NCBI RefSeq assembly: GCF_051155795.1
Contig: NZ_DAXETW010000156.1
Location: 1-39,301, forward strand
Direction: 5' to 3'
Origin: Longibacter sp051155795
Lineage (GTDB): Bacteria > Bacteroidota > Rhodothermia > Rhodothermales > Salinibacteraceae
Length of the DNA stretch: 39,301 bases
Shown here piece by piece: positions 1-8,716 of this stretch; position 1 is the first letter of the stretch, and the number at the start of each line of letters is the position of its first letter. The translations under genes were made by a program, and so were the position numbers. The notes beneath the pieces are model-generated. The model was not told where the DNA came from. It did not search any database and saw only the letters and a list, made by a program, of their open reading frames with translations.

Positions 1-1023
1 ATCAACGACGCCTCGGACGTCCCATGGCTCTACGCGCTGATGACGGCGCAGGTCGTCATCGGGGCGGTCTTCCAGCCGGCAAAGAGCTCGTCCATCCCGA
101 ACATCACGACGCCGCGCGAGCTGCTTACGGCCAACGCCATCTCATCGGCGACCTGGTCCACGATGCTCGCCGTCGGAGCCGCACTCGGCGGGTTGGCAAC
201 GGAATGGCTGGGCCCGGAAACGGTGTTCATCATCGACAGCGCCACGTACCTGGTCTCGGCGGTCTTTATCTACGGGACCACCATTCCGCAGGAGACGGTG
301 GATGTGGAGAAAGGTCTGGTCCGGTCGGCCGTCCGCGAGATTGTCGACGGGTGGCGCCATCTGAAGCGGCACGCGCGGGTCCGCCGCATCGCCCTCGCCA
401 AAGCGACCTGGGCCGTCGGAGGCGGTGCGCTAGTCTACATGCTCACGCTGATCGGCGATCAGATCCAGCCCGGTGCTGTTGCCGCCGGGATTGGCGTGCT
501 GTTCATGGCGCGCGGCATCGGGACGGGGATCGGGCCGGTCATCACCCGCGCCCTCTTTACGGATCGTTCGAACTGGCCGACCGTGATCGGCGGCGCTATC
601 GCCCTCTGCGGGGCGTTCTACTTCGGGGTCGGGCTGATCCCGTGGTCCCCGACGACGCTCGGCGTTGCCGCCGTCTGCACCCTCGTGGTGATCGCACACG
701 CAGCGAGCGCCTCCAACTGGGTCCTCAGCACCGTCATGCTTCAGAAGCGAACGGAGGACCGGTTCCGCGGACGCGTTTTCTCGACGGAGTGGCTGCTGGT
801 AATGGTTGCTGAGTCGGTGTCCATCGTCCTCGCCAGCATGATCCTCGAGCTCGACCTCTTGACCCTCCGTCAGACGGTTCTCGCGTTCGCCGGTCTGCAG
901 GTCGTAAGCGGTCTGCTGTGGATCCCGCTCGTGGCACCCACGGAGCGTCGCGAAGCGGACGAGGAGGTGTCGTCCGGGGAAGCGGACGTAGCGGAGGAGA
1001 TGGAAGCCGCCGTCGCCGAGTAA
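1..1023 (+). CDS. MFS transporter, C-terminal part (5' truncated by window edge)
   Basis: The reading frame is open from base 1, so the gene starts outside the window; the first internal ATG is at 40. About 340 residues are visible and contain repeated hydrophobic segments. The early stretch, with PAKSSSIPNI followed by NAISSATWS, resembles the loop and helix of the MFS_3 (enterobactin-exporter-like, PF05977) drug/siderophore efflux family. The tail after the last membrane helix is acidic (rich in Glu, Ala and Val) and probably cytoplasmic. The role is inferred to be proton-driven efflux at the inner membrane; the substrate cannot be read from the sequence. The gene converges on queG with only 10 bases between the stops and no obvious terminator. 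Confidence 0.85.
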   Translation: MNDASDVPWLYALMTAQVVIGAVFQPAKSSSIPNITTPRELLTANAISSATWSTMLAVGAALGGLATEWLGPETVFIIDSATYLVSAVFIYGTTIPQETVDVEKGLVRSAVREIVDGWRHLKRHARVRRIALAKATWAVGGGALVYMLTLIGDQIQPGAVAAGIGVLFMARGIGTGIGPVITRALFTDRSNWPTVIGGAIALCGAFYFGVGLIPWSPTTLGVAAVCTLVVIAHAASASNWVLSTVMLQKRTEDRFRGRVFSTEWLLVMVAESVSIVLASMILELDLLTLRQTVLAFAGLQVVSGLLWIPLVAPTERREADEEVSSGEADVAEEMEAAVAE

Positions 1024-1033
1024 ATCGGGGAGG

Positions 1034-2002
1034 CTACCCTGCCGACTCGACCGCATTCAAGGCGTAGCGCACGTTCCGGCGGAAGCCCTCGTAGCCCGCG
1101 CGAGTGACGGGCGTATCCTCGAAGCGCGTTTCGAACGCCTCCAGGTTCATTTCGACCCAATCTCGCAGGTCGGTGTCTCGGATGCCGTCGCGTGCGTCGT
1201 ACCGCGGCTCCTGTGTCGGTGTGGAGAACTTATTCCATGGGCACACCTCCTGGCAAATGTCGCAGCCGAAGATCCAGTTGTGTACGTCCTGCTGGATGTC
1301 CTCCGGCACGTCGAAGCCCCGGTGTTCGATCGTCAGGTAGGAGATGCATCGAGAGGCGTCGAGGGCGTACGGCTCGTACAGGGCATCGGTGGGGCAGGCG
1401 TCGAGGCACCGGGTGCACGACCCGCAGGAGTCGGCAACGGGCGCATCCGTAGTGAGGGGGACGTCCACGATCAGCTCTCCGAGAAAGAAGTAGGACCCCA
1501 TCTCCCGGTTCAGGAGGAGCGTGTTCTTGCCCTGCCATCCGAGACCGGACCGTGCTGCCCAGGCCTTGTCCATGACGGGTGCCGAGTCGACGAAGGCGCG
1601 TCCGTTGATCTCAGCGCCGACTTCGTCCTGCAGCCATCCAAAGAGGCGATACAGCTTTTCTTTCATCACCTCGTGGTAGTCATCGCCCCAGGCATAGCGG
1701 CTGATCTTGCCCCGCTTCTCGCTCGCACCGGGGGGATCCGGCTGATAGTAGTTGTGAAGCACGGAGATGACGGAGCGGGCGCCCTCGACCAGCTTTGTCG
1801 GGTCGGTGCGCTTGTCGAAGTGATCAGCCATCCACTCCATGGTGGCGTAGCGTCCCTCGAGAAGCCATTGCTCCAGACGTCGCGCCTCGTCGTCGAGCGG
1901 CTGTGCCGCGGAGATGCCGCAGTCGTCGAATCCGAGGCGCTGCGCCTCGTCTTTGAGGCGGCGCGTGAGGTCTGTCCGGGCCGATGCATCGAAGCCGGGC
2001 AT
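1034..2002 (-). CDS. queG: Epoxyqueuosine reductase QueG
   Basis: QueG is the cobalamin- and Fe-S-dependent enzyme that reduces epoxyqueuosine to queuosine at the tRNA wobble position. The 322-residue protein has the two 4Fe-4S motifs: Cys193, 196, 199 and 203 (CGSCTRCLDAC), then Cys219 and Cys247, 250 and 254 (CDICQEVCP). It also has the catalytic-Asp motif FVDSAP (Asp139) and the SGLGWQGKNTLL segment of the family. It is shorter than the E. coli enzyme because it lacks the C-terminal HEAT-like extension, as in many bacteria. The start at 2002 gives MPGFDASART; no Shine-Dalgarno sequence is visible. The upstream neighbour on the same strand ends at a strong terminator, so queG is probably transcribed on its own. 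Confidence 0.95.
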   Translation of the reverse strand: MPGFDASARTDLTRRLKDEAQRLGFDDCGISAAQPLDDEARRLEQWLLEGRYATMEWMADHFDKRTDPTKLVEGARSVISVLHNYYQPDPPGASEKRGKISRYAWGDDYHEVMKEKLYRLFGWLQDEVGAEINGRAFVDSAPVMDKAWAARSGLGWQGKNTLLLNREMGSYFFLGELIVDVPLTTDAPVADSCGSCTRCLDACPTDALYEPYALDASRCISYLTIEHRGFDVPEDIQQDVHNWIFGCDICQEVCPWNKFSTPTQEPRYDARDGIRDTDLRDWVEMNLEAFETRFEDTPVTRAGYEGFRRNVRYALNAVESAG

Positions 2003-2121
2003 GCGTCGGGAGAGGGGAGGCGGCAGGGAGGGTGGACGAGGAAGGATAGAACGAGCGGAATGGGCGCAGAGTTCGGCGTCGGTGGCGCCGGGACGGGGAC
2101 TGGAAATCCTGCACAGAACAC

Positions 2122-2153
2122 AAAAAAGGCCTCCTTCCCGGAGGAAGGAGGCC
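2122..2153 (-). terminator. Rho-independent terminator of the PKD-OmpA gene
   Basis: A perfect 11-bp stem (2128-2138 with 2143-2153, loop CGGA) is followed on the minus strand by six U residues (A-run at 2122-2127). It lies 45 bases beyond the stop of the PKD-OmpA gene and before queG. Confidence 0.93.
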
Positions 2154-2197
2154 CGTACGGCGAGAGGGTGTCTCGCCGGATCCGTCAGGCGGATGCG

Positions 2198-3154
2198 TTA
2201 GTTGCGCACCGGAATCGAGTCGGCGCGGCGGAACTGACGCGTACCACCCTTCTTGCTCGTGACGCCACCCACTTCGCCCTCAGCGGACGTCGAGATGCGG
2301 TTGGCGGCCACGTCGTTGTCCTGGTAGAACTGCGAGACCGCGCGGGCGCGATCTTCGGACAGGGACTCAGGGCTGCGCTCGCCCGGGGCGGCGTAGCCTT
2401 CGACGCGAACGCTCAGGTTCGGGCACTGGCTCAGAATGTCGCTGTTCTCCGTGAGGGAGGACTCAGCGTCGTCCGTGAGCGTGCTGGAGTTGCGGCTGAA
2501 GAAGGCTGAGTTGAACTCGCTCACGCTCGTGCAGATCGGCGGCAGGCTGCGCTCCACCGTCATGTTGAGGGTGCGCGTGTCCTGGCCGACGTCGTTCGAC
2601 GCGGTGAGGGAGACCGTGTACTGTCCCGGCTCCTCGAACGTGTGCGAAGCCGACTGGCCGGTCGCCGTGTTTCCATCGCCGAAGTCCCACTCGTACGACA
2701 GCGGGCTGTCGCCGCGAACGTTGCTGCTGAAGCTGACCGATTCGCCTTCGTCAGCAGGATTCGGGTTGGCGTTGATCGTGGTGATGCGGGCGGGCTGCGG
2801 TGGGCGAACCACGTTGACCATCATCGTGTCGCGAGCCGTTCCGCCCTCGTTCTGCGCGGTAAACACGACCTGATACTCGCCGGCCGAGCTGAAGCTGTGG
2901 CTCGCGAGAAGGCCGGATCCAGTCGATCCGTCGCCGAAGTTCCAGGTGTAGCTGAGTCCGTCTTCACCGACATCTTCATTGACGGTGGCCTCGAAGGTGC
3001 CGGACTCGCCGGTCTGCAGCTCATCCGGGCCTGAGGTTGAAAGAACCTCCGGAGCCGTAGGGCCGCAACCTGCGACGAAGAGCCCGCCGATGACGAGCAG
3101 AAGAGGAAGCCAGAAGGAGAAGCGTTGACGTGCGTTCACAGTATGTATTTTCAT
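2198..3154 (-). CDS. PKD-domain OmpA-like lipoprotein
   Basis: The 318-residue precursor begins MKIHTVNARQ and has a hydrophobic signal ending in the lipobox VAGC (Cys30), so it should be a lipoprotein. Two PKD (Ig-like) domains follow, at about 45-115 and 130-200, each with the WNFGDG / WDFGDG hallmark. The C-terminal part (about 208-310) is an OmpA-like domain with SESLSEDRARAV-type and GYAAPGER motifs; this fold usually binds peptidoglycan. The protein probably tethers the outer membrane to the wall, with the PKD modules as spacers or adhesive parts. The frame stays open upstream to 3397, but the signal peptide clearly sets the start at 3154. It is monocistronic: candidate promoter at 3293-3323, terminator at 2122-2153. 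Confidence 0.9.
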   Translation of the reverse strand: MKIHTVNARQRFSFWLPLLLVIGGLFVAGCGPTAPEVLSTSGPDELQTGESGTFEATVNEDVGEDGLSYTWNFGDGSTGSGLLASHSFSSAGEYQVVFTAQNEGGTARDTMMVNVVRPPQPARITTINANPNPADEGESVSFSSNVRGDSPLSYEWDFGDGNTATGQSASHTFEEPGQYTVSLTASNDVGQDTRTLNMTVERSLPPICTSVSEFNSAFFSRNSSTLTDDAESSLTENSDILSQCPNLSVRVEGYAAPGERSPESLSEDRARAVSQFYQDNDVAANRISTSAEGEVGGVTSKKGGTRQFRRADSIPVRN

Positions 3155-3768
3155 AGTGGTTGGTTGCGCTGCGTCTGGGGAAGCGAAAACCGATGCTACG
3201 ATGCCGGTGCTTCGATGCAGGGCCGGAGCCCCGTTGCAGGAAAAACTCCTGCTGCTGGATGGGTCCGATGAACGGACCGGTGCGCGATACAACGAAAATA
3301 CAACGCGCAGTCGGCGTGCAAAAGGAACAAGGTGCGGCGCGACCGCGGCTGCAGTTTTGGAAAAATCAGGCCGGTGCGGTTGGACCGCCGGGGACACTGA
3401 TCGTGCAACAAGAGTCTTGGCGAATCAACCCCTTCGCCGTCACGGGAGCGGTGAACGTAAAATCTCACCTGTTTCCTCCGCGTGGACAAAGACGGTAGTT
3501 TCGGGTCGTTTCGACGGCTGAACTCGCCTCGAATAATCGCAGATACGCTGCGCTCATGTATACGGCAACGTGGGGAAACATGCCAAATGCGTTTCGCATG
3601 GACATGCTCCTCCTCCGCGAATATTGGGAATATCCGATCGGAACGCAATGCCAGAACCCCGACGTTGAAGGGTTATCACGTTAACGAAATAAAATATTCG
3701 TACGTGCGGCGCCTGAGGCCGATGCGGCCGGCAGGGGACGGAGGAAGAACGCCGTGGGCGTAGGTTTT
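3155..3768. other. 614-base gene-free stretch between OmpA lipoprotein and rpsT
   Basis: No convincing reading frame was found; the open frames here lack codon bias and family resemblance. It holds the candidate OmpA promoter (3293-3323), a small perfect hairpin ATGCG-TTT-CGCAT (3587-3599), an AT-rich island around 3675-3702 that stands out in this GC-rich genome, and a GGCCG-ATG-CGGCC hairpin near 3718. The island could be a promoter, but no gene follows it on the plus strand. Confidence 0.5.
3293..3323 (-). promoter_or_regulatory. Candidate promoter for the PKD-OmpA gene
   Basis: On the minus strand a TTTGCA-like -35 is followed 16 bases later by TATTTT, continuing as TATTTTCG. That form also fits the Bacteroidota -7 pattern TANNTTTG with one change. 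It would give a leader of about 130 bases. It was read by eye only. Confidence 0.4.
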
Positions 3769-4026
3769 CTAGTCGTCCAGGCCGTTTACGTGCTTCTCAA
3801 GCTTGCTCTTGTAGTTGGCGGCCTTGTTTTTGTGAATGATTCCCTTGCCCGCCAGGCGGTCAAGAGCAGCCTTCACGTCGTCGAGAAGCGACTCGGCTTC
3901 GGCTTTGTCTTCCGTCGCACGGAGGGTCTTCATCATCGACCGGACCCGCGTCTTCTTGGCCTTGTTGCGGGTGCGACGTTTCTCGTTCTGGCGGATGCGC
4001 TTCTCTGCGGACTTGTTCTGCGGCAT
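3769..4026 (-). CDS. rpsT: 30S ribosomal protein S20
   Basis: This is an 85-residue Lys/Arg-rich protein beginning MPQNKSAEKRIRQNEKRR, with the S20 core KTRVRSMMKTL and the KGIIHKNKAANYKSKL segment near the end. S20 binds 16S rRNA as a primary binder in small-subunit assembly. Length and both conserved ends match the family. It is divergent from the M23 peptidase gene, with about 350 bases between them. A hydrophobic frame on the opposite strand is only its complement. Confidence 0.97.
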   Translation of the reverse strand: MPQNKSAEKRIRQNEKRRTRNKAKKTRVRSMMKTLRATEDKAEAESLLDDVKAALDRLAGKGIIHKNKAANYKSKLEKHVNGLDD

Positions 4027-4373
4027 GTCAGGTGCTGTCGTTCAAATTCAAAAGCTGGGAAACGAACGTTCCTCGGCCCGAGCCTCGGCGGCATCTCGGT
4101 GCATTTTGGACCGCTGGGCATTTCCTCGGATACAGTTGTAGAGCACAACGGATGCTTCCCGGTTGTTTCCCCGCTATGCGAAAATCGTCGGTATACCGGC
4201 ACCTTTCGTCTGGTTTTCCCGTCGCAGGTACGTAGGGTAGACCTGTACACCCCGATTTCCGGGGGGTCTCGCTCCGCGATCGCGCGTTCAACGAAACCGC
4301 CGCTCTCGCTCCGGTCGGCGGTATCGGGCTCGCGCCTCCCCGATGTTTTCCTCATCCATCACGACCCACCCGC
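4027..4373. other. Divergent intergenic region between rpsT and the M23 peptidase gene
   Basis: It should carry the promoters of both genes, but I could not read a confident -35/-10 pair. A hairpin with 7-bp arms (ACCGCCG 4296-4302, CGGCGGT 4316-4322) lies 50 bases before the peptidase start. No coding frame is supported. Confidence 0.45.
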
Positions 4374-5270
4374 ATGTGGACGTTTCTATCTGACCTCGCC
4401 GACCACTGGCGTACCACGCTCACCGTTCTGGTGATGAACGAGGAGAGTTCGGATCCCGCCCGCCGCCACGAGGTGCGGCCGAATGAACTCGGATGGCTGT
4501 GGCTTTCCACGCTCGGTGCGGCCGTCGTGCTGACGACGTGCCTCATCGCATTCACGCCGATTCGAACGCTCATTCCCGGCTATGGGACGGAGGCAGTGCA
4601 GCGAAGCGCACAGCTCAGCGCGATGCGCGTCTCCGCCCTGCGCGACTCCCTCACGGTGCAGCGTCGCTACATCGAACGACTTCAGCAGCTCATGACCGGT
4701 CGGGTCGAGCCGCGCAGTGGGGATCCCGCCGGTGCCGACCCGGCCACCGAACCCGGTGCGCGTCCCCGGCCGACGCGCCAGACCCCGGACGCCGGGTCCG
4801 AGAGCCATGATCAGCCGGCGATGACGGTTACCAGCTTCCCGGCCTCCGGTGCGCCGGCGTCGGCGGCGAACCACGTGGAGGGGCTGCCAAGTCTTCGGAT
4901 GCCTCTCACGCCGCCGGTAGAGACTGGATTCCCGACGCGCGGGTTTAATGCCCGGGAGGGGCACTACGCAATCGACATCGCCGTGGAGGCCGGCTCCTAC
5001 GTCTATTCCGTCGGGGACGGGTACGTCATTTTTGCGGACTGGACCAATGACGGCGGCTACACGATCGCCGTTCAGCATGCCGACGGCTACGTGTCGGTCT
5101 ACAAGCACAACCAGCGCCTGGTGAAGCGCATCGGTGACCGGGTTCGGCAGCAGGAAGCCGTGGCCGTCAGTGGCAACTCCGGTGAAATAACGACCGGTCC
5201 ACATCTGCACTTCGAGCTCTGGCATCACGGACTTGCGCAGGATCCCCGACCGCTGTTCGAGGGATGGTAA
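4374..5270 (+). CDS. Membrane-anchored M23 (LytM) metallopeptidase
   Basis: The 298-residue protein has a cytoplasmic N-terminus, one membrane helix (about 41-62), a short helical segment (about 75-106), a Pro/Ala/Asp-rich linker (about 110-170), and a C-terminal LytM domain (about 178-295). The zinc-site pattern is present: His197 and Asp201 (GHYAID), His245, and the HLH pair His277/His279. All metal ligands look intact, so it is probably an active peptidoglycan endopeptidase working on the periplasmic side. The canonical HxGxD has Ala in place of Gly. It lies upstream of the bactofilin gene, an arrangement seen for shape-determining bactofilin/M23 pairs. The start could instead be Met21 (4434); the upstream ATG is kept because MWTFLSDLADHW is plausible. 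Confidence 0.85.
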   Translation: MWTFLSDLADHWRTTLTVLVMNEESSDPARRHEVRPNELGWLWLSTLGAAVVLTTCLIAFTPIRTLIPGYGTEAVQRSAQLSAMRVSALRDSLTVQRRYIERLQQLMTGRVEPRSGDPAGADPATEPGARPRPTRQTPDAGSESHDQPAMTVTSFPASGAPASAANHVEGLPSLRMPLTPPVETGFPTRGFNAREGHYAIDIAVEAGSYVYSVGDGYVIFADWTNDGGYTIAVQHADGYVSVYKHNQRLVKRIGDRVRQQEAVAVSGNSGEITTGPHLHFELWHHGLAQDPRPLFEGW

Positions 5271-5673
5271 ATCCTTGATGCCGCCCCCCCGGAGTCACTC
5301 GTTCTACGGGGGCGGTGGGCCACAGCGGATCCTGGCCGCCGATCCTTCGGGCTGATCGTACGGACCGGTCTTTCGGGCGACAGGCGATCAACCACCGAGG
5401 TTGGGCGAATTCCGACGTGGGGGCCCGGTGATCCGTCGGTGTACCGGATCATCTGCGGCTCATCGTTCGTGCGTCCTATGCAGTGCCGACACCTCTCTCC
5501 CGCCTGCCTGCGTTTGGATATGCCCGCTGTGTGGCGTACCATCCACATGCAGGAAGAGGCATTCCGCGGGCGCCCTGTCCGCGTGCCGTGGCCGGGCCTG
5601 AGCCCATCACGGTGCCATGCCCCTCGTGTTCTCGGCGCGGTTACTTCACGCATTTCCTACCCCCGCACGTCGA
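5271..5673. other. 403-base spacer between M23 peptidase and bactofilin genes
   Basis: No credible gene was found. Just after the peptidase stop there is an 8-bp GC stem (CCGCCCCC 5281-5288 with GGGGGCGG 5308-5315) and a 19-base loop without a U-tract. This could be an mRNA 3'-end stabiliser or a Rho-assisted terminator. The remaining sequence shows nothing I can name. The bactofilin gene may therefore have its own promoter. Confidence 0.4.
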
Positions 5674-6198
5674 ATGGCTATTTTCGGAAACAAAAAAGAC
5701 AACCGGTCGAAATCGTCTATGGCTACCCAGGGCAGTGGACAGAGTCAGGCTCAGTTCAATATCGTTGGTGAAGGCACGGTGTTCGAAGGAACGCTGCGGG
5801 CTGAAAGCAACGTCAACGTCAGCGGCCGCGTCGTCGGCAAGCTGATCGTGAACGGTCGAGCCGTTATCTCAAAGAATGGCGTCGTAGAAGGAGAGCTACG
5901 GGCCACGAACGCCGCCATCGGCGGCACGATCGAAGGCGAAGTCTACGTCGATGAGCGTTTGGAGCTGGAGAGCTCTGCGCATGTGGACGGGAGCATTCAG
6001 ACGGATCGCCTCGTCGTCGAAGAAGGAGCGGTCTTTACCGGGTCCTGCAAGATGGGCGACGCCGTTCAGGGGAAAGCGGTCACGAAAGACGACACGTCGT
6101 CGAAGAAGAAAGCCGCATCCCCGTCCGGTTCTGAGTCGAAGGACACGTCGAAAGACGCGTCGACCCGCACCCCGGAGACCTCCGGAGCCAAGAAATAA
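5674..6198 (+). CDS. Bactofilin
   Basis: The start at 5674 gives MAIFGNKKDN; the frame runs further upstream, but that part is not bactofilin-like. The 174-residue protein has a short polar head, a beta-helical bactofilin core (about 27-130) with short repeats such as VNVSGRVVGKLIVNGRAVI, and a disordered Lys/Ser/Thr tail. Bactofilins polymerise without nucleotide into filaments at the inner membrane and localise wall enzymes. The M23 peptidase just upstream is the expected partner. The ATP-synthase genes follow on the same strand, but functional linkage with them is not implied. Confidence 0.93.
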   Translation: MAIFGNKKDNRSKSSMATQGSGQSQAQFNIVGEGTVFEGTLRAESNVNVSGRVVGKLIVNGRAVISKNGVVEGELRATNAAIGGTIEGEVYVDERLELESSAHVDGSIQTDRLVVEEGAVFTGSCKMGDAVQGKAVTKDDTSSKKKAASPSGSESKDTSKDASTRTPETSGAKK

Positions 6199-6252
6199 TG
6201 GATTGGTCCCGCGCCCCGTCATCGCCGTTTCATTTGCCGGGTACGTAGCCTC

Positions 6253-6540
6253 ATGGCGAAAGGCAGCTGGCAGGAGTCGATGCGCCTGGCCGGGCCACAC
6301 ATCGATCTCGGCTACCGCATTGCTGGTGCCGTCCTGATTTTCGGCGGCGGCGGGGTGTGGCTCGACCGGTCGCTCGATACGGAGCCATGGCTCAGCATCG
6401 CAGGCACGGTGCTGAGCTTCATCGCCATTCTCGGCATCATCATGCGGTTCAGCATCGAGCAGGAGCAGAAGAAGGAAACGGATCGCAAGCCAGACCCCAC
6501 GTCCGGGCGAAACGGCTCGAGTGCCGGCGCGTCTGGATAA
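6253..6540 (+). CDS. AtpZ/AtpI-type small membrane protein (F1Fo-associated)
   Basis: This 95-residue protein has two membrane helices (about 22-36 and 46-66) separated by a short WLDRSLDTEPW turn, and a charged disordered tail. Size, the GGGGVWLD helix end and the position ahead of atpB fit the ATPase_gene1 (PF09527, AtpZ-like) family. Proteins of this kind are thought to assist Fo assembly or Mg/Ca transport; the exact role here is inferred. It starts 54 bases after the bactofilin stop, so it may share that transcript. Confidence 0.75.
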   Translation: MAKGSWQESMRLAGPHIDLGYRIAGAVLIFGGGGVWLDRSLDTEPWLSIAGTVLSFIAILGIIMRFSIEQEQKKETDRKPDPTSGRNGSSAGASG

Positions 6541-6816
6541 TGCGACCGGCACGGACGCCCCGGAAAATGTACCGAGGTTGCTACGACAGCGGGGGAGGCG
6601 GGTCCGCACGGCGCTGGAGCGGCCGAATGCACCGGTCCGGTACGGCTTTCCATCACCGTTTGACTTATAATTCACCGTCCCTTGTCAGCACCTCTCGTCG
6701 TAATCTGTAGATTCGAAGTGCTGCGGTGAAAACGGCACTTTGCCGACGCGTCATCCGTCTAAACGGAGTCCGTCCGCACATGCGTTCTGTGCACACGATG
6801 CCGTCGAACGGATTGG

Positions 6817-7152
6817 ATGATGGACGAACCGGTACTTGTCGGGCTTTCCCTCGGCGTGGGTCTTGCCCTGCTGTACGCGCTGGCAAGCTACGTCACGCAC
6901 CGACTGGCCCTTCATTCCAGTAGCCGCAACCAGTTTCTCGCCATTGCATTCGGCGGACTGCTGGCCCGGATGGCGTTTGCCCTCCTGCTCGTCACCGTCA
7001 CGCTCGTGTTCGTCCCCGTGGACGAAACAGCATTCATCGGCTCTTTCTTTGGGGTCTTCGTCGTAACGCTTATTATGGAGGTGTTGCACCTTCATCGGCA
7101 AACGAGCGACGTGGTCCGAGAGGCCGTCGGGGAGGGGCGGGACGACGCGTGA
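6817..7152 (+). CDS. AtpI-like four-helix membrane protein of the ATP synthase cluster
   Basis: This 111-residue hydrophobic protein has hydrophobic stretches at about 6-26, 42-66 and 70-90, with a charged tail ending in REAVGEGRDDA. It sits between the AtpZ-like gene and atpB, where bacteria often encode ATP synthase subunit I (uncI). Subunit I helps assemble the c-ring. Sequence similarity of this family is low, so the call rests on size, topology and position. Two ATGs lie in tandem at 6817 and 6820. The 276 bases upstream contain TTGTCA and TAGATTCG elements (6683-6716) that could be a promoter. Confidence 0.6.
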   Translation: MMDEPVLVGLSLGVGLALLYALASYVTHRLALHSSSRNQFLAIAFGGLLARMAFALLLVTVTLVFVPVDETAFIGSFFGVFVVTLIMEVLHLHRQTSDVVREAVGEGRDDA

Positions 7153-7358
7153 TCGGGCCGGTTCGTGACCGCTCGATTGATGCGTCTCCCGGCCGCGACC
7201 GGTCCGGCACAGGACCGTGATGATCGGTTGCTCTCGCCGACCGCCGAGCATGGGGCAGCAATGATTTTTCGCGAGGGTCCCGTTGGCTCCACAGGGGTCG
7301 CGACGGCTCCGCACCCATCCGTAACTACGGGTATTGCATGTACGAACGACATCTTGCC

Positions 7359-8555
7359 ATGAAAAAGTCCCTCTACGCGCTGCTCCTCGTGCTCACTCTG
7401 GGCGCGTTCTGGGTTCCGACCCAGGCGCAGGCTGCCGAGGGAGGGACGGTTGACATCGTCGGACACACGGCCGACGGATTCTATCTGGAGTTCGAGCCGA
7501 TGGCTACGGTTGAACTCCCACGCATTTTCCTGATGGAAGATGCGTCGGGTTCGCTCACGCTCAAATCGTACGCGTCTACGGCTGCGGCGCTCCAGTCCGG
7601 GGACTTTCAACTGGTTCTGGACGGGCAAACGGTAACGAGCGATAGCGAGTTGTCTGCCGCCATCGGGTCCAAAAAGCACCTTCATGCCGGCCTGCAACCC
7701 GCGGTTGGAAACATTGTCCTCGACTTTTCCATCTCGCGGCATCTGATCTTCGGCCTCCTGGCGATGCTGATCGTCGCCCTGATCGGCATTTCCCTCGCCA
7801 AGAAGTACAAGCGAGGCGTCGGTCGCGATGAAGCGCCGCACGGCGTGTTTCAGAATGCGTTCGAGGCGCTCATCGTCTACATCCGCGACGAGATTGCGAA
7901 GCCGACGCTCGGAGAGAAGCACGAGAAGTTTCTGCCATACCTGCTGACGGCCTTCTTCTTCATCCTCTTCGCCAATCTGCTCGGTCTCGTGCCGTATGGC
8001 GCGGCGGCGACGTCGAACCTGGCGGTGACCGGCATGCTGGCCGTGTTCACCTTTGTCATCGGCCAGGTATACGCGTCGAAGGAGCACTGGAAGCATCTGC
8101 TTCTCGGCCCGCCCGAAGTACCGGTACTGATCCGGATTATCCTCGTCCCGGTGGAGATTCTCGGACTCTTAACCCGTCACTTTGCACTTGCTATTCGTCT
8201 CTTTGCGAATATGGCGGCAGGTGCGCTGGTGATCTTCAGCCTCCTGGGTCTCATCTTCATTATGAATGTGACCTTCGGGGCAGGTGCGGCCTACGGGGCC
8301 GCGGTTCCCAGCATTTTCCTGACGGTGTTTATCTCCCTCGTCAAGCTGCTTGTGGCCTTTATTCAGGCCTACGTATTCACGATCCTGTCGGCGCTCTTCA
8401 TCGGCATGTCGGTTGAAGAGCATCACCACGATGAGCACCATGAGGACGACGTCCACCACCATGATACCGGAGACCTGACGCCCGCCCTTGCTGGCGACGG
8501 CGCCGCCCCCGAGAAGGCCCGCGTCTCCACCGAGCGCGAAGTCGTTGCATCCTAG
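7359..8555 (+). CDS. atpB: ATP synthase Fo subunit a
   Basis: Subunit a forms the proton half-channels next to the c-ring. The 398-residue protein has a cleavable signal-like start (MKKSLYALLL, ending around TQAQA), an extra periplasmic domain of about 100 residues, and then the a-subunit core from about 125. The essential arginine lies in LAIRLFANM (Arg280, equivalent to E. coli Arg210), and the partner Gln is Gln336 (FIQAYVF). It is longer than E. coli subunit a (271) because of the N-terminal domain, which is known in Bacteroidota. The C-terminus has a histidine/acid-rich stretch (354-372, ten His) with unknown role. An ATG 21 bases upstream exists, but the signal peptide favours 7359. Confidence 0.96.
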   Translation: MKKSLYALLLVLTLGAFWVPTQAQAAEGGTVDIVGHTADGFYLEFEPMATVELPRIFLMEDASGSLTLKSYASTAAALQSGDFQLVLDGQTVTSDSELSAAIGSKKHLHAGLQPAVGNIVLDFSISRHLIFGLLAMLIVALIGISLAKKYKRGVGRDEAPHGVFQNAFEALIVYIRDEIAKPTLGEKHEKFLPYLLTAFFFILFANLLGLVPYGAAATSNLAVTGMLAVFTFVIGQVYASKEHWKHLLLGPPEVPVLIRIILVPVEILGLLTRHFALAIRLFANMAAGALVIFSLLGLIFIMNVTFGAGAAYGAAVPSIFLTVFISLVKLLVAFIQAYVFTILSALFIGMSVEEHHHDEHHEDDVHHHDTGDLTPALAGDGAAPEKARVSTEREVVAS

Positions 8556-8716
8556 CACGAGTTCGTCGCTTGCACCCCGCTTCGGCTCGGGCCGGAGCGG
8601 CTACCATCACCCTTTGCAGGACCCTCACGACGCAGGACCTTTCCTGTTCGTACCCCGGCTTCTCCGGGATCTCTACTCGCCCCACCGACTCGAACGACTT
8701 AACCTGAGGTTTCACT

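Noticed and set aside
1280..2509. 409-residue plus-strand frame across queG and the OmpA gene
   Set aside because: It runs antisense over two well-supported genes and even over the terminator between them.
3754..4434. Hydrophobic 226-residue plus-strand frame
   Set aside because: Its hydrophobic part is the complement of Lys-rich rpsT codons, which read as Leu/Phe/Val on the other strand.
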